A program made the translations under genes and the position numbers. Shown here in pieces: positions 43,689-53,379 of a stretch of DNA of 64,000 bases. The DNA is from Cedecea neteri (GTDB lineage Bacteria > Pseudomonadota > Gammaproteobacteria > Enterobacterales > Enterobacteriaceae). The notes below the pieces were generated by a model. It was not told the origin of the DNA and made no database searches. It was given only the letters and a program-made list of their open reading frames with translations. Location: positions 4,526,001 through 4,590,000 of the forward strand of contig NZ_CP009451.1 in the NCBI RefSeq assembly GCF_000757825.1, in the 5' to 3' direction. The stretch's first letter is position 1, and each line of letters starts with the position of its first letter.

Positions 43689-44440
43689 TACTGTCCATTC
43701 CCTCTGCGCAGAACGATGCGACCCTGCAGATCGTGCCGATGATTATGGTGGTGGCGATAAATGCCTAACTGCTCGGCGCCGATTGGGCCAAACATTGAAA
43801 TAAATTCAGGGTGGGTGGAGACCACCTCCGGCGTGCCGGAACAGCAGATGTGGTGGTTCAGGCACAGCACTTCATCGGTTTTCGCCATCACCAGGTGGAG
43901 GTCGTGAGAAACCATCAGCACCGCGCAGTTCAGCTCCTGGCGAAGCTGGTCAATCAAGTTGTAAAGCGCCAGCTGGCCGTTAACGTCCACGCCCTGGGTA
44001 GGTTCATCCAGCACCAGCAGATGAGGCGCATTAAGCAACGCTCGCGCCAGCAGAACGCGCTGATTTTCACCGCCGGAAAGCTTCTGCATCGGCGCATCCA
44101 CCAAATGGGCAGCCTGCACACGTTTAAGCGCCGGGAGTATGTCTGCTTTTTTTACGCCGGGACGCAGGCGCAGAAAACGGCTCACCGTCAGCGGCAGCGT
44201 GGCATCCAGGTGTAATTTTTGCGGCACATAGCCGATGCGCAGATGCTGGTCGCGCCTGATGATGCCGTTGTCCGGCGTGACCAGGCCGAGCACCACGCGT
44301 ACCAGCGTCGATTTACCGGCGCCGTTTGGCCCCAGCAGCGTAAGAATACGGCCTGGTTTTAGCGCCAGTGAGATATCGGACAGCACGCGACGCTGGCCGA
44401 AAGAGACCGAGATATTTTCTAGTTCAACCAAATTTGTCAT
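43688..44440 (-). CDS. znuC: Zinc ABC transporter ATPase ZnuC
   Basis: ZnuC powers zinc import. The 250-residue ATPase has Walker A GPNGAGKS at 37-44, signature LSGGENQR at 121-128 and Walker [13 protein letters not shown], with a His-rich tail ([10 protein letters not shown]) near the C-terminus that is usual for ZnuC. It is divergent from znuA across a Zur box. Confidence 0.97.
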   Translation of the reverse strand: MTNLVELENISVSFGQRRVLSDISLALKPGRILTLLGPNGAGKSTLVRVVLGLVTPDNGIIRRDQHLRIGYVPQKLHLDATLPLTVSRFLRLRPGVKKADILPALKRVQAAHLVDAPMQKLSGGENQRVLLARALLNAPHLLVLDEPTQGVDVNGQLALYNLIDQLRQELNCAVLMVSHDLHLVMAKTDEVLCLNHHICCSGTPEVVSTHPEFISMFGPIGAEQLGIYRHHHNHRHDLQGRIVLRRGNGQ

Positions 44441-44469
44441 GACAATTTCAGGGGTTGCATAAGTTAGCG

Positions 44470-44486
44470 GATGTTATAATATCACA
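44470..44486. promoter_or_regulatory. Zur box between znuA and znuCB
   Basis: GATGTTATAATATCACA closely matches the known E. coli znu operator, whose core is TGTTATAATATCACA. Zur with zinc represses both divergent transcripts. Confidence 0.85.
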
Positions 44487-44519
44487 ATTATTCTGATTAT
44501 CACGATGATAAGTTGCATT

Positions 44520-45464
44520 ATGTTACATAAAAAGACACTTCTTTTCGCTGCATTTTCCGCCGCCCTTTGGGGTTCTGCCGCTACCGGCGCCCAGGCCGCC
44601 GTCGTGGCTTCCATCAAACCTCTGGGCTTTATCGCCTCCGCGATTGCCGACGGGGTGACAGGCACAGAAGTATTGCTGCCTGATGGCGCCTCTGAACACG
44701 ATTACGCGCTGCGTCCTTCCGACGTAAAACGCTTGCAGGGCGCGGACTTAGTTGTTTGGGTTGGGCCGGAAATGGAAGCCTTCATGCAGAAGTCTGTCCG
44801 TCAACTTCCTGAGAAAAAACAGCTCGAGCTGGCGGCGCTTGCCGGCGTGAAACCGCTGCTGATGAAAGGCGGTGACGATGACGATCATGAGCACGGCGAA
44901 GAACACGCTCCTGGCGCAAAGAGTGATGAAGATCACCATCACGGCGAATACAACTTGCATATTTGGCTCTCCCCAGACGTAGCGCGGCTGTCAGCGGTTG
45001 CAATCCACGATAAATTAGTGGAACTTATGCCCGAAAATCGAGCCAAACTTGACGCCAACCTGAAAGATTTCGAGTCAGGCTTAGCCGACGCCGATAAGCA
45101 GGTTGGTTCCGTGCTGTCACCGCTGAAAGGAAAAGGGTATTTCGTTTTTCATGATGCCTATGGCTACTTTGAAAAACACTACGGTTTAACGCCGCTTGGC
45201 CACTTTACCGTGAACCCTGAAATACAGCCTGGTGCGCAGCGTTTACATGAAATCAGAACACAGTTGGTTGAGCATAAAGCGGTTTGCGTTTTTGCTGAGC
45301 CACAATTCAGGCCAGCGGTAATTAACGCCGTTGCCAGAGGCACTAACGTTCGCTCCGGCACCTTAGATCCTCTGGGAATTGAAGTCGCATTGGGTAAAAA
45401 CAGCTATATGCAGTTTATGACCAGCCTTGCGAATCAGTATGCGAGCTGCCTGAAAGGAGATTAA
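44520..45464 (+). CDS. znuA: Zinc ABC transporter substrate-binding protein ZnuA
   Basis: This periplasmic zinc-binding protein of 314 aa has a signal peptide ([26 protein letters not shown]), metal-ligand His in [13 protein letters not shown], a charged His/Asp loop ([11 protein letters not shown] and DEDHHHG, about residues 118-145), and the further ligand regions HIWLSPD and [19 protein letters not shown]. The ATG at 44520 was chosen because it starts [10 protein letters not shown] as in E. coli; a longer frame adds five residues. Confidence 0.96.
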   Translation: MLHKKTLLFAAFSAALWGSAATGAQAAVVASIKPLGFIASAIADGVTGTEVLLPDGASEHDYALRPSDVKRLQGADLVVWVGPEMEAFMQKSVRQLPEKKQLELAALAGVKPLLMKGGDDDDHEHGEEHAPGAKSDEDHHHGEYNLHIWLSPDVARLSAVAIHDKLVELMPENRAKLDANLKDFESGLADADKQVGSVLSPLKGKGYFVFHDAYGYFEKHYGLTPLGHFTVNPEIQPGAQRLHEIRTQLVEHKAVCVFAEPQFRPAVINAVARGTNVRSGTLDPLGIEVALGKNSYMQFMTSLANQYASCLKGD

Positions 45465-45479
45465 CGAGGAAGTGAATAC

Positions 45480-46802
45480 GTGCAACAGATAGCCCGCTCT
45501 GTCGCCATGGCATTTGACAATCTTTCACGACCCCATCGCGTAATGCTGGGGTCGCTTACGGTTCTCACTCTGGCGGTCGCAGTATGGCGACCGTCCATTT
45601 ACCATCCGCATTCCAGCCCGATAATCAAGACCATCGAGCTTGAAAAAAGCGAAATTCATTCGCTGCTGCCCGAGGCCAGCGAGCCGCTTGACCAATCCCC
45701 GGACGCTGAAGATGACACCATCCCTCAGGATGAGCTGGATGATAAAACATCCGGTGAAGCCGGCGTTCATGAATATGTTGTCTCCACCGGCGATACGCTG
45801 AGCAGCATTCTTAATCAGTACGGTATCGAGATGGGCGATATCAGCCAGCTCGCTTCCGCTGATAAAGACCTGCGAAACATGAAAATTGGTCAGCAGCTTT
45901 CCTGGACGCTTAACGCAGACGGTGATTTGCAGCGGTTGACCTGGGAAATGTCGCGCCGCGAAACGCGCACCTACGATCGCGCTGATAACGGTTTCAAAAT
46001 GACCAGCGAAACCCAGCAGGGCGATTGGGTTAACAGCGTGCTGAAGGGCACGGTGGGCGCAAGTTTTGTTTCCAGCGCGCGTGATGCGGGCTTAACCAGC
46101 GCTGAAATTAGCTCGGTTATCAAAGCGATGCAGTGGCAGATGGACTTCCGTAAGCTGAAAAAAGGCGATGAGTTCTCCGTGCTGATGTCCCGCGAAATGC
46201 TGGCCGGCAAGCGTGAGCAAAGCCAGCTGGTGGGCGTACGCCTGCGCAGCGACGGCAAAGATTACTACGCCATCCGCGCCGAAGACGGTAAATTCTACGA
46301 TCGCAGCGGCTCGGGCCTCGCGAAAGGCTTTATGCGTTTCCCAACCGTGAAGCAGTTCCGCGTTTCGTCGAACTTCAATCCTCGTCGCCTCAATCCGGTT
46401 ACCGGCCGCGTCGCGCCGCATAAAGGCGTTGATTTCGCTATGCCGCAGGGGACGCCTGTGCTGTCGGTCGGTGACGGTGAAGTCGTGATGGCTAAGCGTA
46501 GCGGTGCGGCAGGTTTCTTTGTTGCCATCCGCCACGGCCGGACCTATACCACCCGCTACATGCACCTTAAGAAGCTGCTGGTGAAACCCGGTCAGAAAGT
46601 GAAGCGCGGCGATCGCATTGCACTCTCCGGTAATACCGGGCGTTCTACTGGCCCACACCTGCACTACGAAGTGTGGATTAACCAGCAGGCGGTTAACCCG
46701 CTGACGGCTAAACTGCCGCGTTCTGAAGGTCTGACCGGGTCCGATCGCCGTGATTACCTGGCACAGGTGAAAGAGGTTCTTCCGCAGCTGCGCATTGACT
46801 GA
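45480..46802 (+). CDS. mepM: Murein DD-endopeptidase MepM
   Basis: MepM cuts D-Ala-mDAP cross-links so the cell wall can grow. The 440-residue protein has an N-terminal membrane anchor (about 20-37), a LysM domain (HEYVVSTGDTLSSILNQYGI, about 97-140), an OapA-like middle domain and an M23 peptidase domain with zinc ligands in HKGVDFAM and HLHYEVW. The start is GTG, giving MQQIARSVAMAF. It lies 15 bp after znuA, the E. coli order. Confidence 0.96.
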   Translation: MQQIARSVAMAFDNLSRPHRVMLGSLTVLTLAVAVWRPSIYHPHSSPIIKTIELEKSEIHSLLPEASEPLDQSPDAEDDTIPQDELDDKTSGEAGVHEYVVSTGDTLSSILNQYGIEMGDISQLASADKDLRNMKIGQQLSWTLNADGDLQRLTWEMSRRETRTYDRADNGFKMTSETQQGDWVNSVLKGTVGASFVSSARDAGLTSAEISSVIKAMQWQMDFRKLKKGDEFSVLMSREMLAGKREQSQLVGVRLRSDGKDYYAIRAEDGKFYDRSGSGLAKGFMRFPTVKQFRVSSNFNPRRLNPVTGRVAPHKGVDFAMPQGTPVLSVGDGEVVMAKRSGAAGFFVAIRHGRTYTTRYMHLKKLLVKPGQKVKRGDRIALSGNTGRSTGPHLHYEVWINQQAVNPLTAKLPRSEGLTGSDRRDYLAQVKEVLPQLRID

Positions 46803-46817
46803 TTTAGCCTCAATATG

Positions 46818-46846
46818 AAAAGCCGGTACTCGTGACCGGCTTTTTC
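46818..46846 (+). terminator. Intrinsic terminator after mepM
   Basis: AAAAGCCGGT (46818-46827) pairs with ACCGGCTTTT (46835-46844), followed by T residues. Confidence 0.88.
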
Positions 46847-46925
46847 TTTTGTCTGTCGCCCGTCACCCCGCTAAAATAACGATAAATTCGTCTCGCCAGG
46901 CCGCTGGCGAACTATTGAGAGTCGC

Positions 46926-47906
46926 ATGGAAAAAGCAAAAAAAAACCACAGTGAGTTTATCCCTGAATTTCAAAAAGCCTTTTTGCACCCGCGCTACTGG
47001 GGAGCATGGCTTGGCGTGGGCGCTTTCGCCGGGCTGGCGCTTCTGCCTCCGGGACTCCGTGATCCTTTGCTGGGTAAACTTGGCCGTTTAGCGGGCCGTT
47101 TGGGCAAAAGCGCCAGACGCCGTGCGCAAATCAACCTGCTTTACTGCTTCCCTGATATGCCGGAAGAGCAGCGCGAGGCCATCATCGACCGTATGTTTGC
47201 CACCGCGCCACAGGCAATGGTGCTGATGGCTGAATTGGGCCTACGCGATCCAAAGAAAGTGATGGCACGTGTGGACTGGCACGGCAAAGAAATCGTGGAT
47301 GAGTTCCGTGCGAAAGGGGAGAACGTGATTTTCCTGGTGCCGCACGGCTGGGCGGTGGATATTCCGGCGATGCTGATGGCCTCCGAAGGTCAGAAAATGG
47401 CGGCGATGTTCCACAACCAGGGCAACCAGCTGTTCGATTATGTCTGGAATACAGTCCGTCGCCGCTTTGGGGGCCGTATGCATGCCCGCAACGACGGCAT
47501 CAAACCGTTTATCAGTTCGGTGCGTCAGGGCTATTGGGGCTACTATCTTCCGGACCAGGATCACGGGCCTGAACACAGCGAATTCGTTGATTTCTTTGCC
47601 ACCTATAAGGCGACGCTGCCGGCAATTGGCCGGCTGATGAAAGTGTGTCGTGCGCGAGTCGTCCCGCTGTTCCCGGTCTATAACAGCGACACGCACCGGC
47701 TGGATATTTTTATCCGCCCACCGATGGATGACCTGCTTGAAGCCGATGACCATACCATCGCCCGCAGGATGAACGAAGAGGTGGAGCTGCTGGTTGGTCC
47801 GCATCCGGAACAGTACACCTGGATACTGAAGCTCTTAAAGACACGCCAAGAGGGCGAGACAGAACCTTACTGCAGGGATGAACTGTACCCGAAGAAGAAA
47901 AAGTAG
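46926..47906 (+). CDS. lpxM: Lipid A biosynthesis (KDO)2-lauroyl-lipid IVA myristoyltransferase LpxM
   Basis: LpxM adds the last secondary acyl chain to lipid A at the inner membrane. The 326-residue LpxL/LpxM/LpxP family protein has an N-terminal membrane segment (about 26-42) and the catalytic HX4D motif H140-GWAV-D145, with the [21 protein letters not shown] region typical of LpxM. In E. coli pykA follows directly; here about 7.8 kb of extra genes intervene. Confidence 0.96.
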   Translation: MEKAKKNHSEFIPEFQKAFLHPRYWGAWLGVGAFAGLALLPPGLRDPLLGKLGRLAGRLGKSARRRAQINLLYCFPDMPEEQREAIIDRMFATAPQAMVLMAELGLRDPKKVMARVDWHGKEIVDEFRAKGENVIFLVPHGWAVDIPAMLMASEGQKMAAMFHNQGNQLFDYVWNTVRRRFGGRMHARNDGIKPFISSVRQGYWGYYLPDQDHGPEHSEFVDFFATYKATLPAIGRLMKVCRARVVPLFPVYNSDTHRLDIFIRPPMDDLLEADDHTIARRMNEEVELLVGPHPEQYTWILKLLKTRQEGETEPYCRDELYPKKKK

Positions 47907-47922
47907 CTTACTCTCCTCAAAC

Positions 47923-47959
47923 AAAAAACCGCGCCACCGCATAGCTGGCGCGGTTTTTT
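47923..47959. terminator. Bidirectional terminator between lpxM and msrA
   Basis: AAAAAACCGCGCCA (47923-47936) pairs with TGGCGCGGTTTTTT (47946-47959). It serves both convergent genes. Confidence 0.92.
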
Positions 47960-48682
47960 TCAGGATTTTACCAGCACCGGTTCCTTGCTCCACAGCGCGG
48001 GGAACAGTTGTTTAAGCTGCTCAACCTTAGGAAGATCGTTGATAACGATGTAAGGGTAGTTCGGGTTGTCGTTCAGGAAATTCTGGTGGTATTTCTCCGC
48101 CGGGTAGAACCGGGCATGTTGTTCCACAGTAGTGACCAGCGGCGTACTAAATTTATGGCTGGCATTAAGCTGCGCAATATACGCTTTGGCAACCTTTGCC
48201 TGAGCGTCGCTGAGCGGGAAAACGGCCGATCGATATTGCGTGCCGTAATCCGGCCCCTGGCGATTCAGCTCCGTTGGGTTATGCGCCACGGAAAAGTAAA
48301 CCTGCAGCAGCTGGCCATAGGTGACTTTCGCCGGGTCGAAGATAACCTGCACAGACTCGGCGTGCCCGGTCATCCCCATGCTCACCGTCTCATAATTCGC
48401 CGTACGCGCCATGCCGCCGGTATATCCGGATATTGCGCTGGTCACACCTTTAACATGCTGAAAAACGCCCTGAACGCCCCAGAAACAGCCGCCGGCAAAG
48501 ACGGCGGTTTCGAGGTGTGCGCCCGCCGTGGGTGCCTCATCCTGCAAAGGCGCAGGAATAGCAACGGCAGGCTCTGCCTCAGACCATGCGGTGTTCTGGA
48601 AAACCAGCGCGGCGATAACCAGAACAGGCGCGCTGAATAACGCTATGCGGCGCTTAGCGGAGGAAACAATAGTGGTTTTCAT
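47960..48682 (-). CDS. msrA: Exported peptide methionine sulfoxide reductase MsrA
   Basis: MsrA reduces methionine-S-sulfoxide in proteins. The 240-residue protein has the catalytic GCFWG motif with Cys66 and the family stretches GYTGGMARTANYE, GHAESVQVIFDP and TQYRSAVF. The first 34 residues are a cleavable signal or membrane anchor (FSAPVLVIAALVFQNTAWSEA), unlike the cytoplasmic E. coli MsrA, so it acts in the periplasm. It follows the dipZ-type gene by 14 bp in the same direction; that protein would supply reducing power. Confidence 0.92.
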   Translation of the reverse strand: MKTTIVSSAKRRIALFSAPVLVIAALVFQNTAWSEAEPAVAIPAPLQDEAPTAGAHLETAVFAGGCFWGVQGVFQHVKGVTSAISGYTGGMARTANYETVSMGMTGHAESVQVIFDPAKVTYGQLLQVYFSVAHNPTELNRQGPDYGTQYRSAVFPLSDAQAKVAKAYIAQLNASHKFSTPLVTTVEQHARFYPAEKYHQNFLNDNPNYPYIVINDLPKVEQLKQLFPALWSKEPVLVKS

Positions 48683-48696
48683 TTCAAATCTCCTGG

Positions 48697-50455
48697 TTAA
48701 CCGAACGTAAAGGCATAGGCGTTGACGCCGGCATCTTCAAATTCAATGCTGAAGGTGTGCTCGCCGCCGCCGCTTGACTGACGAATAAGCTGATACAGGC
48801 GCTGCTCTGTCACCGTACCGCTGCCGTCTGGCGCGACGTCTGAGCCGTGAACGCTGCCCGGTGCCTGACCGTCGACAGTGACCTTAAAACGAACCGGTTT
48901 ACCTTCAGCCCCCGGGCCGAGGACCAGGTGTAAATCGCGGGCATTGAATTGATAGAAAATACGGCCATTGGCGCGATTAAGCGTGATGTTCTCGCCGCCA
49001 ACGGTCCAGTTCCCCTCGAGCCCCCAGCTATCAAGCGGCAGCGCGGTAGGCTTACTGTAGTCTGCCGGTTTATCGCCGGTGACCTCGCCGGAGGCGAAGT
49101 TTTGTGCCCGCATATAGCCGAGGTAGGTTTCTGGAGAGATATCATTCTGGCCGCTGGCCGCCTGTTCTACGCCGCTGGCGGACACCGTGCTTATGCCGCG
49201 AGTGACGTTTTTGGCTCCGGCCTGGCGCAGCAGTTCCTGAATGACGCGCTCGGACTGTGCATAATCCCCTTCGCCAAAGTGCTCATAGCGAATGTGCCCG
49301 CTGGCATCAATAAAGTAGTGCGCCGGCCAGTACTGGTTATTGAAGGCCCGCCAGATGCTGTAATCGTTATCAATAGCGATGGGGTAGGTCACGCCCAGTT
49401 TTTTTCGCTTCTTTGGCGACGTTGCCCGGATCGCGCTCAAAGGCAAACTCTGGCGCGTGAACGCCAATGACAACCAAACCCTGGTCGCGATATTTCTCGG
49501 CCCAGGCTTTCACATAAGGCAACGAGCGCAGGCAGTTAATGCAGGAGTATGTCCAGAAATCGACCAGCACGACTTTGCCTTTCAGCGATTCTGCGGTGAG
49601 CGGCGGCGAGTTTAGCCACTGCGTTGCGCCGTTAAGCGAAGGCATTGCGCCTGCATCGGTCAGCGTGGGGATCGCGTCATCGTCAGACGTTTTCACCACG
49701 GAGGCCGGCGAGGGGGCGTTCGCTGTCGTACTGTCCGGGGAAAGACGCTTAACCAGAGCCTGTTCAATCCCGCCGGTGGAGGCCGTAGACAGGCGAGCCA
49801 GCACGCCGGTATCTAAGCCAAAGGTAATCGCGACCACGCCAAGCAGCATGCCGGCCCCCAGGATACGGCGGATCCATTCCCCCACGCCAAGAGAGCTTTT
49901 CATCGCGCTAAAGACCTTCCCGCCAATCAGCAACGCAAGTGCGAGCGAGGTGGCTGCGCCAGCGGCATAGGCTAACAGCAGCAGCGTGGAGCCGACATTT
50001 GCTCCCTGCAAGGCGGCACCGGTGAGCACCAGCCCTAAAATCGGGCCTGCACAGGGTGCCCAAAGCAGCCCGGTAGCGATACCGACTAAAAACGAACCAC
50101 CTGGTCCCGCAGGCTGGCCCGGAGCCACCCGGTTAGACAGAGAATTACCGGCGGTAACCAGAGGGTGCATCACGCGCTCGGCCAGGCGAGGAAACAGCAG
50201 CGTGATGCCAAACAGCGCCATCAGCACTAACGCCACGCCGCGGCCATACTGATTAGCCGCTACCACCCAGCCGCCGCCCACGGCCGCAAGGGTAGCAAAC
50301 AGCGTAAAGGTTAATGCCATACCGGCCAGCAGCGGCAGCCCGGTACGGGCAAAAGGCTGGTCGGAGCGGGCAAATACAAATGGCAGCACCGGCAGGATGC
50401 AAGGGCTGGCAATGGTTAACAGGCCGCCCAGATAAGCAAGGATAATTACCAGCAT
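48697..50455 (-). pseudogene. dipZ: DipZ-type cytochrome c biogenesis/thioredoxin fusion, frameshifted
   Basis: Two overlapping minus-strand frames (49370-50455 and 48697-49473) together encode a DipZ protein of about 585 aa. It has a CcdA-like six-helix membrane domain with its Cys pair (ASPCILPVLPF, WAPCAGPILG), a thioredoxin-like domain with CINC, and a C-terminal beta domain ending NAYAFTFG. The break is at a run of seven A (complement of 49399-49405): with six A the frame reads AKKLGVTYPIAID, as the second frame resumes. The first frame instead ends TGRDLPHRY. Options are a real loss of function, transcriptional slippage on the A tract, or a sequencing error. The thioredoxin domain is cut before its end. 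Confidence 0.85.
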
Positions 50456-50656
50456 CGTCAATGTCCCTGTGAGGGTGAGTGAACGTAAAGCCGGGTAAAA
50501 TTGACCGGGCTCTGCATGAACATATGCCTGTACTTTATAAAGAGAATACTCACTAAATCCTCTTCAAGAGTTAACAATTTCGTGACAACTATCAGGGCGG
50601 CAGCGTAAGTGCCCAGGGGAAAGCGCAGTCAGGCCGGAGCCTTTCTGCGCGGGGAG

Positions 50657-51652
50657 TTAAGGCCGGGGGCGACGGCGAAGAGTTAAAAGAAATACCGGCA
50701 CGCCGATAAGCGCCGTGATGACGCCGGGAGGAAGTTCTCTGGGGGCAAATAGCGTACGAGCCAGCGTATCGGACACTAGCGTCAGCATTGCACCGCAGAG
50801 AATGCTGGCGGGCAAAGTCCATTGGTGACGATTGCCGATTATCATTTTTGCCAGGTGGGGGACGGTCAGTCCGACAAAGCCAATTGCGCCGCAAAACGAC
50901 ACCAGGGTAGCGGTGAGCAGCGTGATGGCCAGGTAGAGTGATATTTGCAGGGCGAAAACGTTAACGCCCAGGCCCTTAGCGGCAAAATTGCCCAGCGCCA
51001 TAACATTCAACGTTGGGGACATCGCCAGGCAAAGCGTCCCCGCAAAGAATAGCGCGGCGGCACAGAGAGCCACCTGTGGCCATGTTGCTTGTCCAAACGC
51101 ACCCAGTAGCCAGAAGGTAAAGCCACGCGAGGTTGTCGCATCGGTTTGCCAGAAGACGATTAATGAGGTTATTGCGCTGAGCAATTGCCCAATCGCCACG
51201 CCGGCGAGCATAAACCGGGCCGGCTGCATAATGGTTCGTCCGGCGAGCAGCAAAACCAGCCCAAAAGCTGCCAGAGCCCCGATAAAAGCCCCGCCGGGCA
51301 TGGCCGTTAGCAGCGGCTGAACGCCAAGGGCGATAATGGTGACAGCCCCCAGGCCCGCCCCGGAAGAAATACCCAGCAGCCACGGGTCGGCCAGCGGATT
51401 TCGGGTTAGGGTCTGAAGCACGGCGCCTGCCAGCGCCAGGCCGCCGCCGCAGACCATCGCCAGCAGCGCTCTGGGCAAGCGTAGTGACCAGACTATCTTC
51501 TGGTATAGCGCCAGGCGGGGTTCTTCAACGGGAGCCGGATGCAGAAGCTGAATGACTTCGCTCAGGGACAGCGTCACGGCCCCAAAGCGCAGGCTGTAAA
51601 TCAGCCCAAGCAGAGTTACTACCCCGCACAGCAGCAGGCGCAATGGCAGCAC
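50657..51652 (-). CDS. FecCD-family metal/siderophore ABC permease
   Basis: This polytopic inner-membrane permease of about 331 aa (BtuC/FecCD fold, about ten helices) has LARPRALLAMVCGGGLALAGAVLQ-like sequence, NPLADPWLLGISSGAGLGAV and the coupling-helix region GLTVPHLAKMIIG. These importers move iron-siderophores, haem, cobalamin or other metal chelates. I chose GTG at 51652, just after the methyltransferase stop; a TTG at 51673 would overlap that gene by 17 bp. It is the last gene of the TonB receptor locus, and no ATPase gene follows. Confidence 0.88.
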   Translation of the reverse strand: MLPLRLLLCGVVTLLGLIYSLRFGAVTLSLSEVIQLLHPAPVEEPRLALYQKIVWSLRLPRALLAMVCGGGLALAGAVLQTLTRNPLADPWLLGISSGAGLGAVTIIALGVQPLLTAMPGGAFIGALAAFGLVLLLAGRTIMQPARFMLAGVAIGQLLSAITSLIVFWQTDATTSRGFTFWLLGAFGQATWPQVALCAAALFFAGTLCLAMSPTLNVMALGNFAAKGLGVNVFALQISLYLAITLLTATLVSFCGAIGFVGLTVPHLAKMIIGNRHQWTLPASILCGAMLTLVSDTLARTLFAPRELPPGVITALIGVPVFLLTLRRRPRP

Positions 51653-51656
51653 GTGC

Positions 51657-52412
51657 TTATTTCCAACCGGCAATCAGGTAATCGTCCATGAGCTGCCACA
51701 GCGTACCGGTTTCGCTGAAACCGGCCTGGCTGAGGCTTGCCAGCTGAAAGGCCAGCGTCGTTGAGGGCGGTACCGGGCGGCCTGCGAATACGGCTTCACG
51801 GGCAGGGATCAGGTCGGCAATTTCCGGTATTTCTTTAGCAAGGGTGAACCAGCTGTCCCAGTCAACCACGCCTTTATCCCATGCCTGTTGTTGAGTCCGG
51901 GCATCATGACGCTCGCTGATGGTTTTTTTATTGCCGTCTGCCGGGTTAAAGCGCTGGTGGTCGGCGTTGAGAAATATGCCGTTATCGGCAAGCAATTTCA
52001 GGACCTCACCGTGCAGGATGTGCTGTCTGTCCGGCATCAGCCAGTGCAGCGCCGTACTCGAGACGATGGCATCCGGGCGAGGACCGATTATTTTTTCCTG
52101 CCAGGCTGGGGTAGCCAGGTCGGCAGAAAGAATACGCACTCGATCGCCATAACCGGTAAGCGTTTCGCGGGCGATGGCCAACATCACGGGATCAACATCC
52201 ATGGCGGTAACGTGTGCTGCAGGAAACCTTTCAAGAAGGCGTTTTGTAAGGGAGCCTGGCCCACAGCCAAGCTCGAGCAGCGAGAATTCCCCCTTGAACT
52301 GTAAGGCCAGCGTGTCCATCAGAGCCTCGAAGCGAGCTTCCCTGCTGGCAATATAAGCGCTTTGCTGCTGGTCCCAGAGGGTGACGAGAGTATTCCATGT
52401 GGCGTCAGTCAT
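51657..52412 (-). CDS. Class I SAM-dependent methyltransferase, substrate unknown
   Basis: This 251-residue soluble methyltransferase has the glycine-rich motif LLELGCGPGSLTKRLLE, motif II VTAMDVDPVM, and the ALHWLMPDR segment, closest to the trans-aconitate/BioC-like group. The substrate cannot be told. The ATG at 52412 gives MTDATWNTL and overlaps the binding-protein stop by 8 bases, so it is translationally coupled to a transport operon. That context suggests it acts on the imported ligand or on a chelator, an inference only. Confidence 0.85.
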   Translation of the reverse strand: MTDATWNTLVTLWDQQQSAYIASREARFEALMDTLALQFKGEFSLLELGCGPGSLTKRLLERFPAAHVTAMDVDPVMLAIARETLTGYGDRVRILSADLATPAWQEKIIGPRPDAIVSSTALHWLMPDRQHILHGEVLKLLADNGIFLNADHQRFNPADGNKKTISERHDARTQQQAWDKGVVDWDSWFTLAKEIPEIADLIPAREAVFAGRPVPPSTTLAFQLASLSQAGFSETGTLWQLMDDYLIAGWK

Positions 52413-53379
52413 GATTTTTCCTGGTAGAAAGTGAGGTGATAAGCCTGTCCAGTGCGTCCACTGAGCGGATTGAAGGGTCCATGTCATAGCCAGGCAGGAT
52501 GATAAATTTTTTTTCTTTCACGGCGCGAAGGCCCGAGGTCAGGGGAAAGTGTTCGAGGAAGGCTATTTTATCTTTAGCGCTGTCGCCGGTGCTGCCGCGG
52601 GGCAAATCGGCCAGCACCAGAATATCCGGGTCCCGACGGGCTATTTCTTCCCAGGCGACGTTTGGCCATAGCGCAGAGATGTCCGAGAAAATATTGCGGT
52701 TGCCGCTTTCTTTGCTCAGCATGTCCGGCACGCCACAGCAGCCTGCAACGTACGGCGAGTCGGTGCCGGAATACCACCAGAGCAGGCGAGCCGGAGCCAA
52801 TTCGCCAGCGCGTTGGCGCAGGGCTGCAAGGTGTTCTTCTTCCCGGCTAACCAGCGCTAGTCCCCGATCCTCAAGATGCATAATTTTGGCCAGATCTTGT
52901 ATTTCCCGAAACAGAACGGCGAAGCTGATTCTTTCCTTCGGAGCGCTCTGCTGGCCGCTGCAGGCGCCGGGAGAGAGCCAGCTTGATATTCCCCAGGCTG
53001 TGATTTGATCCCGGCTTGCCCCTTCCGGCGACCAGAACCAGTACCAGCTTGAGGAGTAGATCATTTCGGGGCGCAGCAGCAGCAGCGCCTCGGCGGAGAT
53101 AAGCCCGGTTCGGGCAACGACGGGCAATGAGAGGGCATTACGCGCAGAAAAGCCCATAGGATCTCTGGACGGGTCATAGCCCACGACGGCAACAATTTCC
53201 TGGCGTATGCCCAGTGCCAGAAGGTTTTCCAGAGCAGGGTTGCCATAAACGACGATGCGCGTGGGTACCGAGGTCATTGTTTGCGGCACACCGCAATTGG
53301 TCACCGTGACGGCCGAAGAACCAGATGAAAAGAGAAGGCCCGCTGCCGCAAACATAAAAGCCTTAAGCATTAGAACCAT
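52405..53379 (-). CDS. ABC transporter substrate-binding protein (FecB/BtuF class)
   Basis: The 324-residue periplasmic protein has a signal peptide (LKAFMFAAAGLLFSSGSSA) and the two-lobed class III binding-protein fold: VPTRIVVYGNPALENLLALGI, ISAEALLLLRPEMIY and DPDILVLADLPRG. It is rich in Trp and has several Cys (NCGVP, GACSG, GCCGVPD). Two starts are possible, 53379 or the ATG at 53370 that overlaps the receptor stop (TAATG); the second fits coupling better. Ligand unknown; a metal chelate or metal is most likely. Confidence 0.85.
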   Translation of the reverse strand: MVLMLKAFMFAAAGLLFSSGSSAVTVTNCGVPQTMTSVPTRIVVYGNPALENLLALGIRQEIVAVVGYDPSRDPMGFSARNALSLPVVARTGLISAEALLLLRPEMIYSSSWYWFWSPEGASRDQITAWGISSWLSPGACSGQQSAPKERISFAVLFREIQDLAKIMHLEDRGLALVSREEEHLAALRQRAGELAPARLLWWYSGTDSPYVAGCCGVPDMLSKESGNRNIFSDISALWPNVAWEEIARRDPDILVLADLPRGSTGDSAKDKIAFLEHFPLTSGLRAVKEKKFIILPGYDMDPSIRSVDALDRLITSLSTRKNHD

